This document shows positions 43,473 through 51,283 of a stretch of 64,000 bases of DNA, one piece after another. How positions within the stretch are numbered: position 1 is the first letter of the stretch; each line of letters begins with the position of its first letter. The position numbers and the translations under genes were made by a program. A model generated the notes under the pieces. It saw only the letters and a list, made by a program, of their open reading frames with translations. It did not search any database and had not been told where the DNA came from. Source of the stretch: Dyadobacter jiangsuensis. GTDB lineage: Bacteria > Bacteroidota > Bacteroidia > Cytophagales > Spirosomataceae. Where the stretch lies: positions 1 through 64,000 of the forward strand of contig NZ_PYAS01000019.1 of assembly GCF_003014695.1 (NCBI RefSeq), read 5' to 3'.

Positions 43473-44960
43473 ATGAGTAGTCCGGTTGAAATACCATTCA
43501 AAAATGTGATCCTGCTGGACCGTGCGTCCGGGACACCTGTTTATTTACAAATTGCGCACCAGATGATCAACGCCATTCAACGTGGCGTGCTCGTGACGGG
43601 TGTGCAACTGCCTGGTACCCGCGCACTTGCGGAGATGCTCGATGTGCACCGAAAAACCGTGGTGGCCGCCTACAACGAACTCGACGCACAAGGCTGGATC
43701 GAAATGCTGCCGAACCGCGGAACTTTTGTGACCCGGAAAAGTCCGGTGGTAAGGGGCAGCGCATTGTCGGCGAATGTGAGCGATTTGAAGCAATACCCGC
43801 AGCAAACGGGCTTTGCGTTCGAGGAAAGCATGCTGCTCGACCGCCCGCTGTCGCTCTCGCGCGTGGATCTGGAATTCACCGATGGCCTGCCCGATGTCCG
43901 CCTCGCGCCCATGGACAAGCTCGCGAAGGCTTATTCCAGTGTTTTGAGAAGAAACAACAACCGGAAATACCTTACATACTCACACGTGGAAGGGAATATC
44001 TGGTTTCGCGAGCGGCTGGCGACCTATCTTAATAATACCCGTGGCCTGCATATCGGCGCGGAAAATATTATCACCACACGGGGCATTCAGATGGGAATTT
44101 ACCTGGCATCAACGTTGCTGCTGAAAAAGGGCGATAACGTGGTAGTGGGTGATTTGAGTTATTACGTTGCTAATATGATCTTTCAACAGGCAGGTGCGAA
44201 TATTCTTTCCGTGCCAGTGGACGACCAGGGTATTTCGGTGGAAGCCGTGCGCCAGCTTTGCGAACGCACGCCGATCCGGATGCTGTACATTACGCCGCAC
44301 CATCACTACCCTACGACGGTGACGCTAAGCGCTGAGCGACGGGTGGAGCTGCTGAATTTGTCGGTAGAATATGGATTTATTATCCTGGAAGACGATCACG
44401 ACTACGACTTCCATTACAATAGCAGTCCGGTATTGCCGCTGGCGAGTGCCGATGGAGCCGGAATGGTTGTTTATGTAGGTTCATTTTGCAAGGCGTTGGC
44501 ACCGGGATTGCGCTCGGGCTACGTGGTCGCGCCGCAAAATTTGATCCGGGAGCTGGGCAAAATGCGGCGTATTATCGACCGGCAGGGCGATCTGATGATG
44601 GAACAGGCATTGGCGGAATTACTTGACGAAGGCGAAATCCAGCGGCATATCAAGAAGGCCCAAAAGGTTTACCACCAGCGCCGTGATTTGTTTACCGAAC
44701 TGTTGGAATATGATTTTAAACCCTATCTGACATTCAAAGCCCCTCCGGGCGGTCTGGCGATCTGGACGGAATGGCGGCGCGACATTAACCTCATGCGTGT
44801 GAGCAAGGAGTGCCTGCGCGAAAACCTGCATTTACCGCAAACATTGCTGTTTCAGACCGGACGCCTCAGCGCGATGCGGCTGGGTTTCGGCAGCCTGGAT
44901 GAGAAGGAGTTGCGGGAGGCTACTTCCATTTTGAAAGTGGCCTTGGAAAAGACCAGCTAA
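43473..44960 (+). CDS. MocR-type regulator (GntR helix-turn-helix fused to aminotransferase domain)
   Basis: A 495-residue fusion. Residues 20-88 are a GntR winged helix (VYLQIAHQMINAIQRGVL, LPGTRALAEMLDVHRKTVVAAYNELDAQGW). Residues about 130-495 have the type I aminotransferase fold with PLP Lys340 in GSFCKALAPGLRSGYV and an LEDDHDYDFHY block near 305. MocR proteins sense PLP-linked metabolites and regulate nearby, often divergent genes. Here the divergent gene is the TonB-dependent receptor, with 146 bases between them. The start is at ATG 43473; the longer frame overlaps the receptor's 5' end. Confidence 0.92.
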   Translation: MSSPVEIPFKNVILLDRASGTPVYLQIAHQMINAIQRGVLVTGVQLPGTRALAEMLDVHRKTVVAAYNELDAQGWIEMLPNRGTFVTRKSPVVRGSALSANVSDLKQYPQQTGFAFEESMLLDRPLSLSRVDLEFTDGLPDVRLAPMDKLAKAYSSVLRRNNNRKYLTYSHVEGNIWFRERLATYLNNTRGLHIGAENIITTRGIQMGIYLASTLLLKKGDNVVVGDLSYYVANMIFQQAGANILSVPVDDQGISVEAVRQLCERTPIRMLYITPHHHYPTTVTLSAERRVELLNLSVEYGFIILEDDHDYDFHYNSSPVLPLASADGAGMVVYVGSFCKALAPGLRSGYVVAPQNLIRELGKMRRIIDRQGDLMMEQALAELLDEGEIQRHIKKAQKVYHQRRDLFTELLEYDFKPYLTFKAPPGGLAIWTEWRRDINLMRVSKECLRENLHLPQTLLFQTGRLSAMRLGFGSLDEKELREATSILKVALEKTS

Positions 44961-44974
44961 TACAGCGGCTGCGG

Positions 44975-45003
44975 TTGGAATGCTGATTTATTCAATTAAT
45001 TTG
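44975..45003 (+). promoter_or_regulatory. Candidate promoter (TTG, 18 bp, TTAATTTG)
   Basis: A TTG at 44975-44977 is followed after 18 bases by TTAATTTG at 44996-45003, one mismatch from TAnnTTTG. The leader to the oxidase ATG would be about 35 bases. The fit to the Bacteroidota pattern is reasonable but untested. Confidence 0.4.
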
Positions 45004-45043
45004 GAATAAATTCCTATTTCGTGCACTTCAACCTGACTTCCGC

Positions 45044-46396
45044 ATGAACAAACGTACTTTCATTAAACTTTCATCCGCATTAATGACGGCTCCTTTACTT
45101 TCCCCGCTGAGCGGCTGGGCCAATGGCGACAAGCTCCGCAACTGGGCAGGCAACCTCGAATACAGCACCGAAAAGCTCGATTTGGTTAAAAATTTACAGC
45201 AGGTACAAGCAATTGTTAAGAAATATCCCAAACTGAAAGTGCTCGGTACGCGGCATTGCTTCAACGATATTGCGGATACCAAAGACCAGTTCATAACGGT
45301 CGTAGGCGCAGAAGAGCATATTGATTTGGATACCAAAAATAAAACCGTCACAGTGAATGGTGGGTTGAAATACGGCCAGCTGGCACCTTATCTCCATCAA
45401 AAGGGCTTTGCGTTACATAACCTGGCGTCGTTACCGCACATTTCCGTTGCGGGCGCGTGTGCTACGGCCACGCACGGGTCGGGCGAGAAGAATGGGAACC
45501 TCGCCACGGCTGTTTCGGGAATGGAAATCGTGACTGCGGACGGAGAGTTGGTGAAGTTGAACAGGGAGAAAGACGGGGAGAAATTCAATGCGGCGGTGGT
45601 ACATTTGGGTGCGTTGGGTGTGGTGACAAAGGTGACACTGGACGTGCAGCCGACGTTTTTTATGGCTCAGGTTGTGTATGAAAATTTGCCTTTAAGCCAG
45701 TTGAAGGCGCATTTTGATGAGATAGAATCGAGAGGCGATAGCGTAAGCCTTTTTACAAACTGGGCTACGGAGGACATAACGGAGGTTTGGATAAAGTATA
45801 AGACGAATAGTGACAAGCCTTTGAAAACACGCCCCGACAAGGAGCTTTTCGGAGGAAAACTGGCTACCAAAAATCTCCATCCAATTCCCGAACTTTCGGC
45901 TGAAAACTGCACCGAGCAGATGGGCGTGCCGGGGCCGTGGTATGAGCGTATGCCGCACTTCAAAATGGGTTTTACGCCCAGCAGCGGGAAGGAATTGCAA
46001 ACGGAATACTTCGTTCCGCGGAAGAATGCGGTGGATGCCATTTTGGCCATTTCAAAAATGGGCAGCCAAATCAGCCCGCATTTGTTTACATCTGAGGTAA
46101 GGACTATCGCGGCGGATAATCTCTGGCTGAGCCCGTGTTATAAACAGGATTCTGTGGCGATCCATTTTACCTGGAAGCAGGATTGGCCGGCTGTGAGTAA
46201 ATTACTGCCTGTTATTGAAAAGGAACTGGCGCCGTTCAATCCGCGGCCGCATTGGGGGAAATTGTTTACCGTTTCGCCCGGTTTGCTGGAAAAACGGTAC
46301 GAGAAACTGCCGGAATTCAGGGAGCTGGCAGCGCAGATGGATCCGAAAGGGAAATTTCGCAATGCGTTCCTGAATTTGAATGTATTTGCGAATTAA
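45044..46396 (+). CDS. FAD-dependent sugar-alcohol / aldonolactone oxidase
   Basis: A 450-residue oxidase of the vanillyl-alcohol-oxidase fold, subgroup with alditol oxidase and arabinono-1,4-lactone oxidase. FAD-binding blocks are LGTRHCFNDIADT, in which His71 is the probable covalent flavin site as in alditol oxidase, and LASLPHISVAGACATATHGSG. The ALO domain C-terminus ends in WGKLFTVSPG and MDPKGKFRNAFL. The N-terminus MNKRTFIKLSSALMTAPLLS is signal-like with a weak Tat flavour (KRTFIK), so export is likely. The substrate is a polyol or sugar lactone. It stands alone. Confidence 0.87.
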   Translation: MNKRTFIKLSSALMTAPLLSPLSGWANGDKLRNWAGNLEYSTEKLDLVKNLQQVQAIVKKYPKLKVLGTRHCFNDIADTKDQFITVVGAEEHIDLDTKNKTVTVNGGLKYGQLAPYLHQKGFALHNLASLPHISVAGACATATHGSGEKNGNLATAVSGMEIVTADGELVKLNREKDGEKFNAAVVHLGALGVVTKVTLDVQPTFFMAQVVYENLPLSQLKAHFDEIESRGDSVSLFTNWATEDITEVWIKYKTNSDKPLKTRPDKELFGGKLATKNLHPIPELSAENCTEQMGVPGPWYERMPHFKMGFTPSSGKELQTEYFVPRKNAVDAILAISKMGSQISPHLFTSEVRTIAADNLWLSPCYKQDSVAIHFTWKQDWPAVSKLLPVIEKELAPFNPRPHWGKLFTVSPGLLEKRYEKLPEFRELAAQMDPKGKFRNAFLNLNVFAN

Positions 46397-46458
46397 ATAG
46401 CTGCGTAGAGCGTTTACTTAAACGTGACTCATCTTCCATAAGTAAACAAATACTTCTG

Positions 46459-47133
46459 ATGGCTACCAAAACGAAGGCATTACCACCCGCTGGCGTGGAC
46501 CTCACCGCCGACAAGATTACCGAGTTATACATGCATTACTGCCTGGAAAATCACAAGAAGCCGGAATCGGTTTACCTGTTTTCCAAGGAGCACGGTTTTG
46601 CGGAAAAGGATTTTTACAAGTTCTTCACTTCCATCGAATCGCTGGAAAGACGCGTTTTTGTGAGTTTCCATAACCTGGCCGTAAACCTGATTAACCAGAG
46701 CGGTGAGATCGACGGTGTCGGTTTTCGGGATAAGTTATTGGCTTACTACTTTACACTGGTTGAAATACTGACTGCCAACCGCAGCTACGTGGTTTTTGCA
46801 TTAAAGGAAGAAAAGAATAGGCTGAACGGCATCCTGAAGCTGAAAGAGTTCCGCAATAGTTTTAAGGATTATATCCATGAAATCAGCGACGGTTACTTGA
46901 AAGCAAAAAGTGAACGCATTCGCAAGGCACAGCAGGACGCGCTGGAAGAAGGTGCGTGGATTCAGCTGTTACTCACATTGAAATTCTGGATCGACGATGA
47001 ATCCGTAGGTTTTGAGAAAACGGACCTGTTCATCGAAAAATCGATCCGCGCTACGTTTGACCTGATCGATACAACGCCTCTGGAAAGCGTGATCGATTTC
47101 GGGAAGTTTTTGATTAAAGAAAAATTGAAGTAG
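46459..47133 (+). CDS. TetR-like regulator
   Basis: A 224-residue all-helical protein. Residues 18-62 fit a TetR helix-turn-helix (ITELYMHYCLENHKKPES, FSKEHGFAEKDFYKFFTSIE). The rest is the helical ligand-binding part, with TNRSYVVF-type and LLTLKFWIDDESVGFEKTD blocks. The stop precedes the ABC1 kinase start by 2 bases. Such TetR-like/ABC1 pairs recur in Bacteroidota to my knowledge, so it may regulate or assist the kinase. The start at 46459 follows the end of the oxidase gene; the longer frame lies inside that gene. Confidence 0.83.
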   Translation: MATKTKALPPAGVDLTADKITELYMHYCLENHKKPESVYLFSKEHGFAEKDFYKFFTSIESLERRVFVSFHNLAVNLINQSGEIDGVGFRDKLLAYYFTLVEILTANRSYVVFALKEEKNRLNGILKLKEFRNSFKDYIHEISDGYLKAKSERIRKAQQDALEEGAWIQLLLTLKFWIDDESVGFEKTDLFIEKSIRATFDLIDTTPLESVIDFGKFLIKEKLK

Positions 47134-47135
47134 GA

Positions 47136-48437
47136 ATGGAGACAATTGATAGCATACCTACTTCCAAAATACGGCGTGCCACCCGGCTTATTTCGACAGG
47201 GGTCAAGATTGGGGGGAACTATCTGAAGTATTACGGTGAGAAGATTACCAGCCCTGAAACGGCACGGGATAATCTCAATAATAACAATGCAGAAGACATT
47301 TACGACAGCCTCAAAAGTTTGAAAGGCAGTGCGTTGAAGCTCGCTCAGATGCTGAGTATGGAGAAGAACTTCCTACCGCAGGCTTATGTCGAGAAGTTTT
47401 CGCTTTCACAATTTTCGGTACCGCCGCTTTCGGCTCCATTGGTGGTGAAAACTTTCAGGAAGTATTTCGGGAAGTCGCCGCTGGAACTGTTCGATACATT
47501 CAATCCGAATGCGATCAACGCGGCAAGCATTGGTCAGGTGCATAAGGCCGTGCATGAGGGTAAAGAGCTGGCAGTGAAAATCCAGTATCCCGGCGTGGCG
47601 GAAAGCATTTCCTCCGACCTCGCGCTGGTGAAGCCGATAGCGATGAAGATGTTCAATATCCAAGCCAAGGATTCGGATAAGTATTTCAAGGAGGTCGAAA
47701 CGAAGCTGACCGAAGAGACGAACTACATTCTCGAAATAGCCAATAGCACCGAAATCGCCGAGGCTTGCGAGCATATCCCGAATCTCCGTTTTCCGAAATA
47801 TTACCCCGAATTTTCGAGCGAGCGCGTGATCACGATGGATTGGATGAGCGGTCAGCATTGGTCGGAGTTTTGCAAAACGAATCCCGACCAGGACACATCC
47901 AATAAGATAGGGCAGGCATTATGGGATTTTTATATGTTCCAGGTGCATCAGCTTCGCAAAGTCCACGCGGATCCGCATCCGGGGAATTTCCTGATTGATG
48001 AAAACGACAATTTGATCGCCATCGATTTTGGTTGTATCAAAGAGATTCCCGAGGATTTCTACATCCCGTATTTCGAGCTCGCCGAACCTGAAAACCTGAA
48101 TAATCCCGCGATTTTCCACGCCAAGCTGGTTGAACTGGAAATCCTCACGGAGAGGGATACTCAGGCGGAAACGATCTATTTCTCTAATCTTTTCAGAGAA
48201 ATACTGGCATTGCTCACACAGCCGTTCCAGGCCGAGACTTTTGATTTTTCGGATGAAGAATTCTTCCTGAAACTAGCTGCATTGGGCGAGAAATATGCCA
48301 ATGATAAAGAGCTGCGTAAAATGAATATGAACCGTGGCTCGAAACATTTTATTTACATCAACCGCACGTTCTTCGGGCTGTTCAGCCTGCTGCATGACCT
48401 TAAAGCGGTGGTGGATACCAAGCAATTTGTAAGCTGA
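47136..48437 (+). CDS. ABC1/AarF/UbiB family atypical kinase
   Basis: A 433-residue protein-kinase-like protein. The family KxGQ motif appears as KLAQ (68-71), the Ala-rich loop as NAASIGQVHKA, the ATP lysine is Lys148 in LAVKIQYPG, and the catalytic and metal parts are HADPHPGNFLI and AIDFGC. Members support quinone lipid metabolism, usually at membranes. The replacement of Gly by Ala in KxGQ is worth noting. It is coupled to the preceding TetR-like gene and ends at a shared terminator. Confidence 0.9.
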   Translation: METIDSIPTSKIRRATRLISTGVKIGGNYLKYYGEKITSPETARDNLNNNNAEDIYDSLKSLKGSALKLAQMLSMEKNFLPQAYVEKFSLSQFSVPPLSAPLVVKTFRKYFGKSPLELFDTFNPNAINAASIGQVHKAVHEGKELAVKIQYPGVAESISSDLALVKPIAMKMFNIQAKDSDKYFKEVETKLTEETNYILEIANSTEIAEACEHIPNLRFPKYYPEFSSERVITMDWMSGQHWSEFCKTNPDQDTSNKIGQALWDFYMFQVHQLRKVHADPHPGNFLIDENDNLIAIDFGCIKEIPEDFYIPYFELAEPENLNNPAIFHAKLVELEILTERDTQAETIYFSNLFREILALLTQPFQAETFDFSDEEFFLKLAALGEKYANDKELRKMNMNRGSKHFIYINRTFFGLFSLLHDLKAVVDTKQFVS

Positions 48438-48447
48438 CACCAATCAT

Positions 48448-48476
48448 AACCGGTCGTGGATCTTTCACGACTGGTT
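48448..48476. terminator. Bidirectional terminator
   Basis: An 11-bp stem with one mismatch (48448-48458 with 48466-48476) is followed by TTTTCT on the plus strand. It lies 11 bases after the ABC1 kinase and its right arm overlaps the end of the convergent AI-2E-family gene. Confidence 0.7.
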
Positions 48477-49667
48477 TTCTTCTTCCGACTTCCCATTATC
48501 ATCGCCGGTCGCCGGGTCGCCTGCCGCCGGATCGCCGGTCGCCGGATCGCCTGCCGCCGGGTCGCCGGTCGCCGTTTTTTTCAGGTTCACGAAACGGAAC
48601 AGGTTGTTGTTGGCCTGCTCGGGCGTTTGGTCGCCGAGTAGAATGCCCCACGGTTCGAGCCCCGGTACGCGGTCGAAAATCACTTTCATCATGGCAATCA
48701 CCGGGATTGAGAGGAACATCCCCGACAATCCCGCAAGCGCGCCGCCCACGAGCACGCCCACGATCGATACCAGCGCATTGATCCGTACCTTCGAGCCTAC
48801 AATGAATGGTACCAGGAAATTGTTATCAATCACCTGCACGGCTATAAATACCCCCACAACCCCCAACAGCACATCGATTTCAGGGTGGCTGATGAACGTC
48901 ACCATGACTGCCAGCGCCGTCGCAACGAGGCCGCCGATGTAGGGGACCAAGTTGAGAATCGCGGCCATTACACCCAATAGAATCGCATATTGTACATTCA
49001 GGATCAGCAATCCCGCGGAATTGAGGACTGCTACTGCCGTCGTTTCCAGCAGGAGCCCCACCATGTAGCTCTGAATAATGGATTTGATCTGTCCCAGTAT
49101 TTCCAGTACGCGCTGCTTTTGCTCTTCTGCGAAAAGCACGACGGTGAAATGGATCAGCATAGCACGGTAGTAAAGCAGCAGGAAGGTGTAAATGGGAATG
49201 AGTACCAACGTGCCCAGTGGGCCGGTTACTACGCCAAGTGTTTCTGGTCCCTGGAATGTCTCGAGCGTTTTGCTTTGGGCATTTTTCAAATACTCGGCTT
49301 GCTGGCGGTAGCTCAGGCTGTACTCGCGCCGGATCCACCGTCGTGCGTCGCGGTAAAAGAGGTCGATGTTCCTTTTAAGCTTTGGCCATTCGTCGGAGAA
49401 GTCGGCCAGCTGCATGGAAATAAGCACTGTTACTGCCGAAACGACGAGGATTGCGATCAACAGTGCCAGTGTGATCGAAAGCAGTTTCGGAATCCCGATT
49501 CGGATAAACACCCTTTCGAGCGGTCGGAGCAATACGGCCAGCAATCCGGCTAGGGCCAGCGGTACAATAATATCCTGCCCAAGAAAAATCGCGAGCATAA
49601 TGATACCAATCGCGAGGAGAGTCAGGGAGAGTTTTTGGTAGAAGGGTTGTGGGGCGGTGGTGTTCAC
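48465..49667 (-). CDS. AI-2E/YdiK family permease with repetitive tail
   Basis: A 400-residue inner-membrane protein with about eight segments of the AI-2E exporter family (formerly UPF0118): paired hydrophobic segments at 14-60, a long outer loop with FYRDARRWIRREYSL, and the block LLLETTAVAVLNSAGLLI, then LNLVPYIGGLVAT and ALAGLSGMFLSIPVIAMMKVI. The start is a GTG at 49667. The last 45 residues contain a (GDPA/T)-type pentapeptide run and an acidic end, a flexible cytoplasmic tail of unknown use. Transport substrate is not known; family members move signals, ions or other solutes. Confidence 0.9.
   Translation of the reverse strand: MNTTAPQPFYQKLSLTLLAIGIIMLAIFLGQDIIVPLALAGLLAVLLRPLERVFIRIGIPKLLSITLALLIAILVVSAVTVLISMQLADFSDEWPKLKRNIDLFYRDARRWIRREYSLSYRQQAEYLKNAQSKTLETFQGPETLGVVTGPLGTLVLIPIYTFLLLYYRAMLIHFTVVLFAEEQKQRVLEILGQIKSIIQSYMVGLLLETTAVAVLNSAGLLILNVQYAILLGVMAAILNLVPYIGGLVATALAVMVTFISHPEIDVLLGVVGVFIAVQVIDNNFLVPFIVGSKVRINALVSIVGVLVGGALAGLSGMFLSIPVIAMMKVIFDRVPGLEPWGILLGDQTPEQANNNLFRFVNLKKTATGDPAAGDPATGDPAAGDPATGDDNGKSEEENQS
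48502..48573 (-). repeat. 30-bp tandem repeat (2.4 copies) inside AI-2E-family gene
   Basis: Units 48502-48531 and 48532-48561 differ at two positions and a 12-base partial third copy follows. Since 30 is a multiple of three, unit gain or loss keeps frame. On the minus strand it encodes alternating ATGDP and AAGDP pentapeptides in the C-terminal tail. Confidence 0.93.
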
Positions 49668-49691
49668 GTTGCGTTTAATGCTATTAACACC

Positions 49692-50144
49692 TTAAATTAA
49701 ATTTTTCCCCAAACAAACACTCCGCGATTCTTCCGGAAATTCTCCGAAATGCGGAATGTCGGTGTAGCCCAGCTTCCGGTACAATGCAATTGCATCGGGT
49801 TGTCCTTTGCCCGTTTCGAGGATCATCGTTTCGTAACCAAGCTCTTTTCCCCATTTTTCAAGCTCGTCGACCATGACCGAAGCAATGCCTTTGCCGCGGA
49901 ATTCGGGTTTTACGAACATCCTTTTCAGCTCGATGCGGTGGGTGTCGAATTGTTTGAAGCAGCCGCAGGAGATGGCTACATTATTTTCGTATGCCAACAC
50001 AACGGTAGGTAAGCCCGTAATGCGATTGTATTCTTCGTAATCTTCTTTGTTGGTATTGTAAATACGGCAGAGTTCGTCGTCGAGCTCGCTGGTGAGGTTC
50101 TGGAAATCGGGATTGTCGCTGGTGGTGCGGATGAATTGGGGCAT
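49692..50144 (-). CDS. GNAT family N-acetyltransferase
   Basis: About 150 residues with a complete GNAT fold: LDDELCRIYN, VVLAYENNVAISCGCFKQ, the acetyl-CoA motif RMFVKPEFRGKGIASVMVDELE and ETGKGQPDAIALYRKLGY. The ATG at 50144 fits the family start; a GTG at 50168 would add eight residues. It acetylates a small molecule or protein amine, substrate unknown. It begins 65 bases after the divergent or adjacent surface protein stop and lies 25 bases upstream of the AI-2E-family GTG in the same direction. Confidence 0.88.
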   Translation of the reverse strand: MPQFIRTTSDNPDFQNLTSELDDELCRIYNTNKEDYEEYNRITGLPTVVLAYENNVAISCGCFKQFDTHRIELKRMFVKPEFRGKGIASVMVDELEKWGKELGYETMILETGKGQPDAIALYRKLGYTDIPHFGEFPEESRSVCLGKNLI

Positions 50145-50208
50145 TGGTTGGTACCTGATAATTTTCACGAAGATACAGCTTCATTACCAGGAAAGCATTG
50201 GCCTAATG

Positions 50209-51231
50209 TTACTTTGAAACGGCAATTCGGAATGTATTGACTTCACCATTGTGCATAGTGACTTCTACAATGTAACTACCAGGGGCGAACGGCATCAGAT
50301 TTATCTGTGAGGTTCGCTTGTCTGTGGAACGATAAAATTCCTGCCCATTTATACCTCTGATGATTATGTAGCGAACCTTGCTCCAATCATTGATTTTGAC
50401 ATTTAGGATATTTGTGGCAGGATTAGGGAAGACCAGTACTGGTTCAAATTCAAATCTCACTTTGCGTATGGCGCTATAAGTGGATGATTCATCTATGTCG
50501 ATCATGTGAAGGCGGTAAAAATTTTCACCATTTAATGGGGTGGAATCCCTGGTCGTATAGTTGATCTGCGACTTTGAATCTCCCTTGGCTTTCACGGTTG
50601 CGAACGTTTGCCAATTTCGTCCATTACCGCTACGTTGGACGTCGAAATGGCTTGCATTGATTTCCTCGCTGGTTGTCCATTCCAGAATGGTGCTACCTCC
50701 CTCTTTTTTTGCCCGGAATTCTTTAAGTTCAACTGGGAAATTTACTTGAACTGGTATTGTAGCCAGTGCATTATCGTTTGCAGTGAAATTGCCAACGGTC
50801 TGAGGCCCCTGGAAGCCGAGTGTCGCTGTTATGATTCCGGCGCCCACGCCATTGCCCTTAACTTGTATTAAGAATGAAGCGCATGAGGCATTTGCTAGCG
50901 AGGTGTTCATCAAAAGACGCACGGTATGATTGCCGGGGGCGTTGTTCAAACTTTGTATCGAGAAGCCTGTTAGTGCCGAACCGTCGGTGTTGGTGATATC
51001 TTGAATCGTGAGATTTTCGGGGAAACTGATTTGTGGTCTGAGCTTATCATTCCCAGAAGCAACATTTGCGGTGTGACAATTACATATCTTGACTTCTAAG
51101 GCTCCATTAGTCTTATCCAGAATAAGAGCCTGTTGCGGATTCAGATTGATGTCGAGGTCTTGCGCGTTGCCTTTACGCGCAAACAAGCTGAATGCCAGCA
51201 GTATGATTAATACTCTGATTTTTATGTTCAT
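50209..51231 (-). CDS. Secreted protein with T9SS type A sorting domain
   Basis: A 340-residue secreted protein with signal peptide ending near residue 23 (KGNAQ). Residues about 25-165 form a beta-rich domain with paired Cys (VKICNCHTANV) and GxGVGAGIITATLGF, comparable to alpha-helix-free adhesion modules. Residues 166-260 are the fibronectin-like linker (LKEFRAKKEGGSTILEWTT, NFYRLHMIDIDE). The last 70 residues carry the sorting domain (VLVFPNPATNILNVK, APGSYIVEV, AVSK end). It lies 52 bases after the larger repeat protein gene on the same strand, probably one operon. Confidence 0.82.
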   Translation of the reverse strand: MNIKIRVLIILLAFSLFARKGNAQDLDINLNPQQALILDKTNGALEVKICNCHTANVASGNDKLRPQISFPENLTIQDITNTDGSALTGFSIQSLNNAPGNHTVRLLMNTSLANASCASFLIQVKGNGVGAGIITATLGFQGPQTVGNFTANDNALATIPVQVNFPVELKEFRAKKEGGSTILEWTTSEEINASHFDVQRSGNGRNWQTFATVKAKGDSKSQINYTTRDSTPLNGENFYRLHMIDIDESSTYSAIRKVRFEFEPVLVFPNPATNILNVKINDWSKVRYIIIRGINGQEFYRSTDKRTSQINLMPFAPGSYIVEVTMHNGEVNTFRIAVSK

Positions 51232-51283
51232 GGTCGGATAGGAAGTGTGTGTAGACTGTACAGTGCTCATCGTTGAAAGCCAC

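Noticed and set aside
48502..48573. Possible CRISPR-like array
   Set aside because: Units are directly adjacent without spacers and lie in frame inside a coding region.
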